From CAYJAY01 sp964368445 (GTDB lineage Bacteria; Bacillota; Clostridia; Oscillospirales; Ruminococcaceae): 19,473 bases of DNA. Shown here piece by piece: positions 1-7,086 of this stretch; position 1 is the first letter of the stretch, and each line of letters starts with the position of its first letter. The notes under the pieces are model-generated. The model was not told where the DNA came from, made no database searches, and saw only the letters and a program-made list of their open reading frames with translations. The stretch lies in the NCBI GenBank assembly GCA_964368445.1, contig CAYJAY010000037.1, forward strand, positions 1 through 19,473, read 5' to 3'. The position numbers were made by a program, and so were the translations under genes.

Positions 1-1061
1 ACGGAAATCCCGGAGAACAAAACAACCGAACGGGAAAGAGCGCGGAAGACCTTATTGTTAAGGTTCCGCGTGGTACGGTAGTAAGAGATTTTGAAACAGG
101 TTCAATAGTTGCGGATATGTCGGGCGACATGCCTGTTATTATCGCAAAAGGCGGCAAAGGCGGTTTTGGAAACAGCCACTTTGCAAACCCGACGAGACAG
201 GTTCCAACCTTTGCGAAAGTTGGAATCGTGGGCGAAAAAATCGAAGTTTTTTTGGAACTTAAACTTGTTGCGGACGTTGGATTGGTTGGGTTTCCGAATG
301 TCGGTAAATCTACTATAATTTCAGCGATTAGCGCCGCAAAACCAAAGATAGCAAACTATCACTTCACGACGCTTAGCCCTGTGCTTGGCGTGGTTAAACT
401 GTATGAAGAAAATTCGTTTGTCGTTGCGGATATCCCGGGGCTTATCGAGGGCGCGTCGGACGGCATAGGGCTTGGACACGAGTTTCTTCGACATGTCGAG
501 CGTTGCCGAATGATTGTTCACGTGGTGGACGTTTCGGGAACCGAAGGGCGCGACCCGGTTGAGGATTTTGAGACTATCAACAAAGAATTGTTTGCGTTTA
601 GCGAACAACTTGCAAAGCTTCCACAGATAGTTGTCGGGAACAAAAGCGACATAGCAAGCGAAGAGAACATTCAAACTTTTGAAAAATATATCACCGATAA
701 AGGCATGAAATATCTTTCGATAAGCGCCGCGACAACAAAAAATCTCGACATTCTTGTCAAATCTGCATATGAGTTGTTGTCGACGCTTCCGCCAGTTTTG
801 GTATACGAGCCGACCTATGTTAAGCCGTTGCCCAAGATAGGCAGGGCGTTTGAGATTTTGCGCGAAGAGGACGAGTTTGTAATCGAGGCACCGTGGCTTG
901 AAAAGATTCTCAAAACAACCGATATAAGCGATTATGAATCACTTCAATATTTCCAACGCGCCATAACCGACAGCGGCATAAACGACAAGCTGAATGAGCT
1001 TGGAATTGTAGAGGGCGACAGCGTCAGAATTGGCGAATATCAATTTGATTATGTGGAATAG
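1..1061 (+). CDS. obgE: GTPase Obg/CgtA, 5' end cut by the window
   Basis: Obg is a GTPase that binds the 50S ribosomal subunit and acts in late ribosome assembly and stress signalling. The reading frame is open from the first base (first whole codon at 3), so the start lies outside; compared with B. subtilis Obg about 65 N-terminal residues of the glycine-rich Obg fold are missing. Visible motifs are the end of that fold (AKGGKGGFGNSHF), the P-loop GFPNVGKST (288-314), G3 DIPGLIEGA (from 429), G4 NKSD (639-650) and G5 SAAT (723-734). A C-terminal OCT-type domain covers roughly 837-1058 (FEILREEDEFVIEAPWLEKI, then GDSVRIGEYQFDY), as in Gram-positive Obg. The Mini-RNase III gene follows after 8 bases, so both are probably co-transcribed and serve 50S maturation. 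Confidence 0.97.
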   Translation, partial: GNPGEQNNRTGKSAEDLIVKVPRGTVVRDFETGSIVADMSGDMPVIIAKGGKGGFGNSHFANPTRQVPTFAKVGIVGEKIEVFLELKLVADVGLVGFPNVGKSTIISAISAAKPKIANYHFTTLSPVLGVVKLYEENSFVVADIPGLIEGASDGIGLGHEFLRHVERCRMIVHVVDVSGTEGRDPVEDFETINKELFAFSEQLAKLPQIVVGNKSDIASEENIQTFEKYITDKGMKYLSISAATTKNLDILVKSAYELLSTLPPVLVYEPTYVKPLPKIGRAFEILREEDEFVIEAPWLEKILKTTDISDYESLQYFQRAITDSGINDKLNELGIVEGDSVRIGEYQFDYVE

Positions 1062-1069
1062 GTAGATAG

Positions 1070-1474
1070 ATGATTAAAAGCTATACAGAAAAAGAAGTTA
1101 AACTTAAAAATCCGTTGCAGATGGCTTATATAGGGGACGGGGTGTACGAGCTTATGGTTCGACGTCACATTATAGACAACATAGATACAACACCCAACAA
1201 TCTACATAGACTTACCGTGTCGGTGGTGTGTGCAAACGCCCAACACCAAGCACTGTTAAAGATAGCGGAGATGTTGAGCGAAGAGGAAGCAAACATTGTT
1301 CGCCGCGGAAAAAACAGCACAAAATCGGGGTTTCCAAGAAGTTGCAGCCCGAAAGATTACAGGGCGGCGACAGGGCTTGAAGCACTTTTCGGCTTTTTAT
1401 ATCTGACAGAACAAAAAGAAAGAATAGACGAACTTTTTTTTGAAATAGCAAAATCGATTGAGATAAAACTTTAA
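1070..1474 (+). CDS. mrnC: Mini-ribonuclease III
   Basis: Mini-III is an RNase III catalytic domain without a double-stranded RNA binding domain; in B. subtilis it matures the ends of 23S rRNA precursor. This 134-residue protein has the usual family length. It shows the signature NPLQMAYIGDGVYEL with acidic residue D23, the RRGKNSTKSGFPRS region, and YRAATGLEALFGFLYL with E104, which match the two RNase III metal-binding segments. The start is the ATG 8 bases after the obgE stop; only a weak GGTAG-like ribosome binding site precedes it, suggesting coupling to obgE. Family membership is clear from sequence; activity on 23S rRNA is inferred from the family. Confidence 0.93.
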   Translation: MIKSYTEKEVKLKNPLQMAYIGDGVYELMVRRHIIDNIDTTPNNLHRLTVSVVCANAQHQALLKIAEMLSEEEANIVRRGKNSTKSGFPRSCSPKDYRAATGLEALFGFLYLTEQKERIDELFFEIAKSIEIKL

Positions 1475-1481
1475 AAAACAC

Positions 1482-1512
1482 ACTCTCAGTCAATCCAAGA
1501 TTGACTGAGAGT
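1482..1512. terminator. Perfect 14-bp hairpin after mrnC
   Basis: A perfect inverted repeat with 14-base arms (1482-1495 and 1499-1512) and a 3-base CAA loop starts 7 bases after the mrnC stop. There is no T-run on the forward side (it continues AAAAGTGAAAA), whereas the reverse strand reads into GTGTTTTTTAA. It may act as a 3'-end stabiliser for the obgE-mrnC transcript or as a terminator for reverse transcription. Confidence 0.6.
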
Positions 1513-1536
1513 AAAAGTGAAAAACTATTCATGAGT

Positions 1537-1582
1537 CTAAAATAACTACACTTATTTAAACAAATAAGTGTAGTTATTTTAG
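1537..1582. terminator. Perfect 21-bp inverted repeat, probable bidirectional terminator
   Basis: Two perfectly complementary 21-base arms (1537-1557 and 1562-1582) flank a 4-base loop AAAC. The core stem CTACACTTATTT is bordered by an A-rich tract upstream and TTATTTTAGTT downstream, so it can act as an intrinsic terminator on either strand. It ends 6 bases before the -35 box of the following promoter, insulating the lipoprotein genes from obgE-mrnC; an operator role is also conceivable. Confidence 0.65.
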
Positions 1583-1588
1583 TTAATA

Positions 1589-1618
1589 TTGACAAAATTA
1601 TTTATATCGTGCTACAAT
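1589..1618 (+). promoter_or_regulatory. Sigma-A type promoter for the lipoprotein pair
   Basis: TTGACA at 1589-1594 and TACAAT at 1613-1618 are separated by 18 bases. The -35 box is a perfect consensus and the -10 box has one mismatch. It lies about 65 bases upstream of the first lipoprotein start codon. Confidence 0.8.
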
Positions 1619-1684
1619 GTAAATAATATCCTTGGTGAAAAGCGGGTTTTGCGACAAATAAAGTGAAAGGTTAGGTAATATCAA

Positions 1685-2866
1685 ATGAAAAAAGTGCTGT
1701 TTATTATTGCAACTTTGCTATCGTTAGCTATGCTGACGGCTTGTTTTTCCTCAACCGACGGAGATATGGCAACCGATGGCTCAAGCGAACAAAACGCCCA
1801 TGTTTCGGAAACTGTCGTTCAACCAAACGCCGAAAAACAAATTTTATCGCTTGCGAAACTTGAAAATTCGGACGCTTGGCGAAACATTGAGGTTGCCGAG
1901 ACATCTAATTATATTGTTTTTGTCCACAACAATTATTTTGGTGGTGAACAAACCCCCGACCAATACGAAACGGTTGTCGTATTTTATGATAAACAAACGG
2001 GAATACAAAAAAATACAATTGCTTTTGATGGTCGATATATTGAAAATAGCTTGGAGTATAACAAAGGTGACGACACTATACAGCTTAGAATTATACAAGA
2101 AACCTCTCTTTCCCTTTACATAATTGATAGTGGCTTTGAGTTTGTTATACATTCTTTACCTGCTGATTTTGCGGCGGAAAACTCAATGCAGGTTATGCAA
2201 CAAAATATTTTGGATAAAGATTTGACACAATACAAATATTCTTTTGACGGAACGCCCGACATTTCAAACGTTAGGTGGGCTGTTTCAAACGTAGACGGCA
2301 TAGCTGTGCAGCCTGTCGAGGGTGACCCAAATTCGGGATATTTCATCTCGAATGATACTATACAGGATTATTTTGAACTTAAGAAATTTGACGAACTACC
2401 ACCGGCATTTTTTTCTGATGTAAGAGTTATGAACAACGGGAAAAACCTGGTTGCCACCGTTCATAATCCGTCTTTAATTGGGCTTTATAATTTAAATCTT
2501 GAAACGGGTGAAGAGTTTTGGTATGACAACGTTTTTTCGGCTATGTTTGCAAAAGTAGAATATAGGGACGACAAAACGGTTGTTGCGCAAGGGGACGGAG
2601 TATCAACTTTTATCAACCTTGATACAGGCGAAGCCGAGACTGTCCAAAAAGATTTAGCTCATGCAATGACATATGACTATGAAAATTATTTTGAAAGGTT
2701 TGTCCGAGACGGGAAAGGTTCTATTCGTATGTATAACCTCGAAAAGGGAATAGAGCAAGAGATTTTGGCTGAATTTGACACCGCGGAGCTGGTTATGTTT
2801 AGCGTAACCGAAAATTTCATTGTTTGCGTTTTGGACGACGGACAGTGCAATGCTGTGAGATATTAG
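1685..2866 (+). CDS. Lipoprotein of unknown function, first of a tandem pair
   Basis: A 393-residue protein of no family I recognise. The N-terminus is a lipoprotein signal: MKK, a hydrophobic stretch, then the lipobox LTAC with the lipidated cysteine at residue 20, followed by a Ser/Thr/Asp-rich linker. It should be anchored on the outer face of the membrane. The body has recurring short motifs that resemble the strand-turn of propeller blades: FYDKQTG near 100, LYNLNLETGEE near 267, FINLDTGE near 309 and MYNLEKGI near 349. A beta-propeller-like fold is my inference. The start is fixed by AAAGGTTAGGT ending 8 bases before ATG. The next gene is a close paralogue ending in the same DDGQCNAVRY. 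Its own promoter and upstream terminator make it the head of a two-gene unit. Confidence 0.88.
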   Translation: MKKVLFIIATLLSLAMLTACFSSTDGDMATDGSSEQNAHVSETVVQPNAEKQILSLAKLENSDAWRNIEVAETSNYIVFVHNNYFGGEQTPDQYETVVVFYDKQTGIQKNTIAFDGRYIENSLEYNKGDDTIQLRIIQETSLSLYIIDSGFEFVIHSLPADFAAENSMQVMQQNILDKDLTQYKYSFDGTPDISNVRWAVSNVDGIAVQPVEGDPNSGYFISNDTIQDYFELKKFDELPPAFFSDVRVMNNGKNLVATVHNPSLIGLYNLNLETGEEFWYDNVFSAMFAKVEYRDDKTVVAQGDGVSTFINLDTGEAETVQKDLAHAMTYDYENYFERFVRDGKGSIRMYNLEKGIEQEILAEFDTAELVMFSVTENFIVCVLDDGQCNAVRY

Positions 2867-2954
2867 ATTTTTTAGCTAGCACCTGTGTCAACTAAAAGTT
2901 TACAAATTCATCAAGCAACAAAAAAGAAAAAAGAGAAAGGTTAGGTCTTGTGTT

Positions 2955-4247
2955 ATGAAAAAAATTATCTTGGCAGTTAAATTTTTTGTGGTTTTGTTGG
3001 CTCTTGTAATGTTAACAGCTTGTTACTCGGAGAACAACGAAACTTTAAACAACCCAAGCGACGGAACTTCAAACGAGCAAACGACTGAAACGGCAGCCGA
3101 AACCGTTCAACCAAACGCCGAAAAACAAGCGCCTGACGAAAACCAAAATTTATCACTTGCGTGGCTTGATAACCCGGACGCTTGGCGATACATAGATGTT
3201 GCCGAAACATCTAACCATCTTGTTTTTGTCCATTACGATTACTTTAGCAGCGAACAACCCCCCGACCAATATGAAACGGTGATTGAATTTTTTGATAAAC
3301 AAACCGGGGGAAAAATAAGCACAGGAAACGCTACAGGGCGTTATATTGAAAATAGTTTGGAATATAACAAAGAAACAGACAGTATACAGTATAGAACAAT
3401 CAGCGACACCCATTATACTCTTTTTATATATAACAGCGACATTGAAATTGCAACTTATGCGCTTCCAGATGACTTTGCGGCGGAAAATTCAATGGGGTAT
3501 ATGCAAGACAATATTTCCGAGAGATTGTTGTCTCTTAGCAGTTACTCTTTTGACGGAACGCCCGAGCTTTCGGGAGAAAACCCCGACAACGCTTGGTGGG
3601 CAGTTTCAAACGAATATGGTATTTCGGTAATGCCTATCGAGGGCAACCAAAACTCGGAAATTTTTATCTCGTACGACAGGATATATGACAACTTTGATGT
3701 TCCGATATATGATTATGATGAAATGTCAGAAGGGTATAAGGGCGACCCCGGGGAAACAATGCCCGAAATCCCGCCGGCACATTTCAACGATGTTAGAGTT
3801 ATGAACAATGGAAAAAATCTGGTTGCCACCGTTAACAACCCGATGGCACAAAGCGGATTAATTGGACTTTATAATTTAAACCTTGAAACAGGGGAAGAGT
3901 TTTGGTATGACAACGTTTTCTCCGCTATGATGGCGTCGGTAAACTACCCGGACGATAAAACGGTAGTAGCTTTTAATGGGGATTATACTTTTATAGATCT
4001 TGATACAGGCGAAGCCGAGTTTGTTAAAAAAGAAATAGAGTTTGCAACTACGTATGATTATCAAAATTATTTTAAAAGTCCGGTTGAAAACGGGAAAGGT
4101 TTTATTCTTATGTCAAACATCGAAAAGGGAATAGAACAAGAGGTTTTGGCGGAATTTGGCGCTTCGGAACTATTTATACTTGATGTAACCGAAAATTTTG
4201 TTGTTTGCGCTTTGGACGATGGACAGTGTAATGCTGTGAGATATTAG
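2955..4247 (+). CDS. Lipoprotein of unknown function, second of a tandem pair
   Basis: A 430-residue paralogue of the preceding gene. The signal peptide ends in lipobox LTAC with the lipidated cysteine at residue 23, followed by an Asn/Thr/Glu-rich linker about ten residues longer than in the first copy. Large blocks are shared, including PDQYETV, GRYIENSLEYNK, DFAAENSM, VRVMNNGKNLVATV, YNLNLETGEEFWYDNVFSAM and the C-terminal DDGQCNAVRY. This copy carries an extra acidic/Tyr-rich segment of about 17 residues near 250-274 (YDYDEMSEGYKGDPGE). The ribosome binding region GAAAGGTTAGGT is also duplicated from the first gene. The 88-base gap between the copies shows no terminator or convincing promoter, so they are probably co-transcribed. 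Function unknown; surface binding or sensing would fit but is not shown. Confidence 0.88.
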   Translation: MKKIILAVKFFVVLLALVMLTACYSENNETLNNPSDGTSNEQTTETAAETVQPNAEKQAPDENQNLSLAWLDNPDAWRYIDVAETSNHLVFVHYDYFSSEQPPDQYETVIEFFDKQTGGKISTGNATGRYIENSLEYNKETDSIQYRTISDTHYTLFIYNSDIEIATYALPDDFAAENSMGYMQDNISERLLSLSSYSFDGTPELSGENPDNAWWAVSNEYGISVMPIEGNQNSEIFISYDRIYDNFDVPIYDYDEMSEGYKGDPGETMPEIPPAHFNDVRVMNNGKNLVATVNNPMAQSGLIGLYNLNLETGEEFWYDNVFSAMMASVNYPDDKTVVAFNGDYTFIDLDTGEAEFVKKEIEFATTYDYQNYFKSPVENGKGFILMSNIEKGIEQEVLAEFGASELFILDVTENFVVCALDDGQCNAVRY

Positions 4248-4256
4248 AATTTAATA

Positions 4257-4297
4257 AAAAATAATGCCTCGGATTTTGTCCGAAGCATTATTTTTTT
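4257..4297. terminator. Bidirectional intrinsic terminator between convergent genes
   Basis: The hairpin AATAATGCCTCGGA / TCCGAAGCATTATT with loop TTTTG has one mismatch in the stem and is followed by seven Ts at 4291-4297. The A-rich left flank gives the reverse transcript a matching U-tract (ATTTTTTATT). It therefore ends both the forward lipoprotein unit and the minus-strand small gene. Confidence 0.88.
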
Positions 4298-4305
4298 ACT
4301 GCTTG

Positions 4306-4491
4306 CTATTTGCAGTTAGAATTTTTAGAGTTGCTATTACTGTTGTTGCTAGCTTTTGATTTTGTTGAGTTGCAATCGGTTGAAGCTTTTGATTTAGAGT
4401 TTGAGTTTGAAGAGTTAGTTTGACTTTTGCTGTTTTCCATGTTTTTAGCTTTTGAGTTTTCCATGTTTTTGCTGTTTTTTGATTGTGCCAT
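4306..4491 (-). CDS. Asn/Ser/Lys-rich 61-residue protein of unknown function
   Basis: I do not recognise a named family. The protein is built almost entirely from Asn, Ser, Lys and a few Ala/Thr, with short repeats (KNMENSKAKNMENSK, then NSNSNSKNSN), two cysteines (one three residues after the start of a TDCN motif, one in the final NCK), and no hydrophobic segment, so it is likely cytosolic, basic and disordered. Support for a real gene is the strong Shine-Dalgarno AGAAAGGTGGT about 10 bases before ATG on the minus strand, and a terminator placed directly after its stop. Small low-complexity Asn/Lys-rich proteins occur in spore-formers, so a spore-related role is possible but is inference only. 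No clear minus-strand promoter was found. It lies divergent from the NlpC/P60 gene and convergent with the lipoproteins. Confidence 0.72.
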   Translation of the reverse strand: MAQSKNSKNMENSKAKNMENSKSQTNSSNSNSKSKASTDCNSTKSKASNNSNSNSKNSNCK

Positions 4492-4586
4492 AAAGTTAAT
4501 ACCACCTTTCTGATAATATTATTTGAAACGTTGTCATAATTATTAATCACTTCAATTATTTTCCATAAGATTTTTTGCTCAATTAA

Positions 4587-4615
4587 TGGACAAAATAACA
4601 AATTTTTTATATAAT
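4587..4615 (+). promoter_or_regulatory. Sigma-A type promoter for the NlpC/P60-ybaK-kinase unit
   Basis: TGGACA at 4587-4592 and a perfect TATAAT at 4610-4615 are spaced by 17 bases. Transcription should begin near 4622, which places the in-frame TTG at 4620 upstream of or at the transcript start and supports the ATG at 4662 as the true start of the next gene. Confidence 0.82.
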
Positions 4616-4661
4616 AGAATTGTATGGAAAATGTCGAAATATAAATGATTTTGGAAATGAT

Positions 4662-6551
4662 ATGGATAAAACAAACAAAAAAGAAAACTCAGAAACACAA
4701 AAGGATACTCCTCAAAAAGAGGCGTGGACATTTAAAGCAGGACAGCCGGGGACGCTTGTTTCTGAGTCTGTTCCGGCAATAAAAATGTTGGATGTCGTCG
4801 ACGTCAAAACGAGCGACGATTTTGCATGTACCGAAGATGACCTAGATTTAGATACAGATGAAAAAAAAGCAGGGCAAAACCTCGATGAGAAAGACGAACA
4901 AGTAAAACTTTTGATAGAGTCGGGCGATAAAGAAATAAAAGAAGCAGAGCTTGAGAAAAAAGAAGAAACAAAACAAACAAGCGAACAACTAGACAAACCA
5001 AAACCAGATAAACCAAAACCAGACGAACCAAAACCAGACGAACCAAAACCGGATGAACCAAAACCGGACGATAAAATTGAGCCGATAAAATCTATCGAAA
5101 TAACTCCACCGACTGTCGAAACAAAGCCGGCTTATGAGTTGGTGCCTTTAAAAACAAAAAAAGAACAAGACGAAAAGTTATCAAAACTTCCGTTTGTGTT
5201 TGGTGCTTTTTTTACGGTGGTCGCAATATCGCTGTTGCTTGCGGTTTTGATGCTTAACTTGCTTCCACCCGTTATCGAATCGGTTGCGGTTTCGGAATTT
5301 ATGAACGACGACGGAACGGTTGGCATAGCGGTCACCGTTTCTGACATACCGTTTAGATTAAACGAAAACTATATGTGCGCCATAACCGAAAGCGCGACAG
5401 TGCCGCAAAAAGGCGACCCTTCGTGGGTTAGTTTTAACAACGGTGTTGCCTCCGCAAACGTTAATTTTTCCGATGTTAATATATTTGTTATGGACGAAAA
5501 AGGAACGATAAGCAGTTCGACCGAAAGCGTAAGCATAGACAAGGTTTATGATGTTAGCATAACACAACAGCCGGTATATCTCGCGCTTGAAGACAGCACG
5601 AGTTTGCAAGCCGAAGTGGTGTATCTTGGTGAGGTTGATACCGAGGTTTCGTGGAACTCTTCCGACAGTTCGGTTGTCGCGGTTCAACACGACGGCAAGG
5701 TAACAGCGATATCGAACGGCAAGGCAACGATAACCGCCTCGGTTGGCGGCATTGTTTCAAATGAACTTGTTGTGACCGCAACCGACCTTATAAACATACC
5801 CGATGTCGACAGGGTTCGCCCTTATCTCGAGGGTGAGGTCTACACGATGGAACAGGCGCACTTAATGGACGAAATTTTGGCTAGCAGAATTGCCGAAGCA
5901 GGCTTCGGAACAAGGGCAGGAGCTCTTGCGGCGGCGCGGTTTATGATGTTGGAATTTCCGTACAGGTTGCACTATTTCTTTGAAAACGGACGGTTGAGCC
6001 CAAACCCGGGAAGACCGACGGCAGACGGAGAGGGAAGATATTATCACATTGGAATGTTTTTGTCAGAGGATAAATACGACGGGCTCGACCCGATAAGGTT
6101 TGGTCCTGCCTATTGGGGTCTTCCGCTTTTGAACTTTCAAGAAGAACAGATATGGGTTGCGGGAAGACAATATCCAAACGGTTTGACGTGTAGCGGTTTT
6201 GTGGCGTGGGCGCTTTTGAATGGTGGTTTTGATGTCGGAGACATGGGAGCCGGAAATGAATATTGGGATAACGACCTTTGCGATCTTGGAGAATGGGCGC
6301 CACCGACGCTTGAAACGATCGAAAGCGGAATTGCAAAGCCGGGCGACCTTATAGGTTGGGACGGACATATAGCCATGCTTGCCGGTTGGGACGACGAGAA
6401 CATATATATTGCCGAGACATATTCCCAAATAAGAGGCACACGAATGACGGTAATTGAACGAGAAAAATTCGACTATCAACTATATGAATACATAGTTTTA
6501 ATGGACGACGTCTATCTTGAAGACGGCGAATATACAAACGAGTTGTATTAA
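4662..6551 (+). CDS. Membrane-anchored Ig-like (BIG2) and NlpC/P60-type hydrolase protein
   Basis: A predicted cell-wall enzyme of 629 residues from the ATG at 4662, preceded by a weak TTTGGAAATGAT site. An acidic, Lys-rich soluble N-terminal part (1-175) includes five 15-base repeats encoding KPDKP/KPDEP units (residues 111-135). One membrane helix follows at about 178-204, with Lys-rich sequence before it, so the N-terminus should be cytoplasmic and the rest outside. A BIG2-like Ig domain lies at about 295-376 (SWNSSDSSVVAVQHDGKVTA). The C-terminal 200 residues look like an NlpC/P60-type cysteine peptidase: TCSGFVAW with candidate nucleophile C510, GDLIGWDGHIAMLAGW with H569 and IAETYS with E585. 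Substrate would be peptidoglycan peptides; this is family inference. It heads a unit with ybaK and a kinase. Confidence 0.86.
   Translation: MDKTNKKENSETQKDTPQKEAWTFKAGQPGTLVSESVPAIKMLDVVDVKTSDDFACTEDDLDLDTDEKKAGQNLDEKDEQVKLLIESGDKEIKEAELEKKEETKQTSEQLDKPKPDKPKPDEPKPDEPKPDEPKPDDKIEPIKSIEITPPTVETKPAYELVPLKTKKEQDEKLSKLPFVFGAFFTVVAISLLLAVLMLNLLPPVIESVAVSEFMNDDGTVGIAVTVSDIPFRLNENYMCAITESATVPQKGDPSWVSFNNGVASANVNFSDVNIFVMDEKGTISSSTESVSIDKVYDVSITQQPVYLALEDSTSLQAEVVYLGEVDTEVSWNSSDSSVVAVQHDGKVTAISNGKATITASVGGIVSNELVVTATDLINIPDVDRVRPYLEGEVYTMEQAHLMDEILASRIAEAGFGTRAGALAAARFMMLEFPYRLHYFFENGRLSPNPGRPTADGEGRYYHIGMFLSEDKYDGLDPIRFGPAYWGLPLLNFQEEQIWVAGRQYPNGLTCSGFVAWALLNGGFDVGDMGAGNEYWDNDLCDLGEWAPPTLETIESGIAKPGDLIGWDGHIAMLAGWDDENIYIAETYSQIRGTRMTVIEREKFDYQLYEYIVLMDDVYLEDGEYTNELY
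4993..5067 (+). repeat. Five 15-bp in-frame coding repeats (KPDEP)
   Basis: Five consecutive units of the form A(C/T)(A/G)AACCAAAACC(A/G)G encode a Lys-Pro-Asp-(Lys/Glu)-Pro linker. The last three units differ from each other mainly at silent positions, which argues that the repeat is maintained as protein and is not a fresh slippage product, though copy number can vary between strains. Confidence 0.85.
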
Positions 6552-6577
6552 ACGTATTCTTAAAAAGAGGGTTTATT

Positions 6578-7045
6578 GTGGCAAGAACAAACGCTATGCG
6601 CCTTTTGGACGCCGCACATATAAAATATCGAGAAGCCGAGTACGCTTCGGACGAAAATGACCTTTCGGGAAAACATGTTTCAAAACAGATAGGGCTTTCG
6701 GACGACGAGGTTTTTAAAACTCTTGTAACAAAGGGAGACAAAAACGGAATTAATGTTTTTTGTGTTCCGGTAAGCGGCGAACTTAACCTTAAAAAAGCTG
6801 CTTTTATAAGCGGCAATAAAAAAATTGAGATGATAGCAGTTAAGGATATTTTGCAGATAACGGGGTACATAAGGGGCGGATGCTCCCCGGTTGGAATGAA
6901 AAAGAGATACCCGACTTTTATAGATGAAACCGCCGTGCTTTTTGATGAAATAGCAATAAGCGCAGGGGTTAGGGGAAGTCAGATAATTATTAACGGCGAA
7001 ACACTTTGCGAGTTTATTGAGGGAAAATTGTGTGACTTAATTTAA
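6578..7045 (+). CDS. ybaK: YbaK/EbsC-type Cys-tRNA(Pro)/Cys-tRNA(Cys) deacylase
   Basis: YbaK-family proteins hydrolyse mischarged aminoacyl-tRNA, chiefly Cys-tRNA(Pro), in trans to prolyl-tRNA synthetase. The 155-residue length is typical. Family marks are KTLVTKGDKNG, the conserved Lys in ELNLKKAAFISGNKK, the GYIRGGCSPVGMKK loop and the VRGSQIIINGETL strand pair. The start is a GTG at 6578, supported by AAAGAGGG ending 6 bases upstream. It follows the NlpC/P60 gene by 26 bases and precedes the kinase by about 40, so it probably shares the promoter at 4587. I see no functional link to its neighbours. Confidence 0.93.
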   Translation: MARTNAMRLLDAAHIKYREAEYASDENDLSGKHVSKQIGLSDDEVFKTLVTKGDKNGINVFCVPVSGELNLKKAAFISGNKKIEMIAVKDILQITGYIRGGCSPVGMKKRYPTFIDETAVLFDEIAISAGVRGSQIIINGETLCEFIEGKLCDLI

Positions 7046-7068
7046 AAAACAAATTTTATTATTGAATG

Positions 7069-7076
7069 AGAGGGGA
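7069..7076 (+). promoter_or_regulatory. Ribosome binding site that decides the kinase start
   Basis: AGAGGGGA lies 10 bases before the ATG at 7087. It sits inside the extended reading frame that opens at the ATG at 7066, so that upstream ATG cannot be the start served by it. Confidence 0.75.
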
Positions 7077-7086
7077 TTTTATTGGT

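Noticed and set aside
4296..4601. A 101-codon minus-strand frame covering the Asn/Ser/Lys-rich gene in another frame
   Set aside because: The ribosome binding site AGAAAGGTGGT serves the frame starting at 4491; the longer frame reads through that site and into the terminator.
4620..4661. Upstream extension of the NlpC/P60 gene to a TTG at 4620
   Set aside because: The TTG lies only five bases after the -10 box, at or before the likely transcript start, and has no ribosome binding site.
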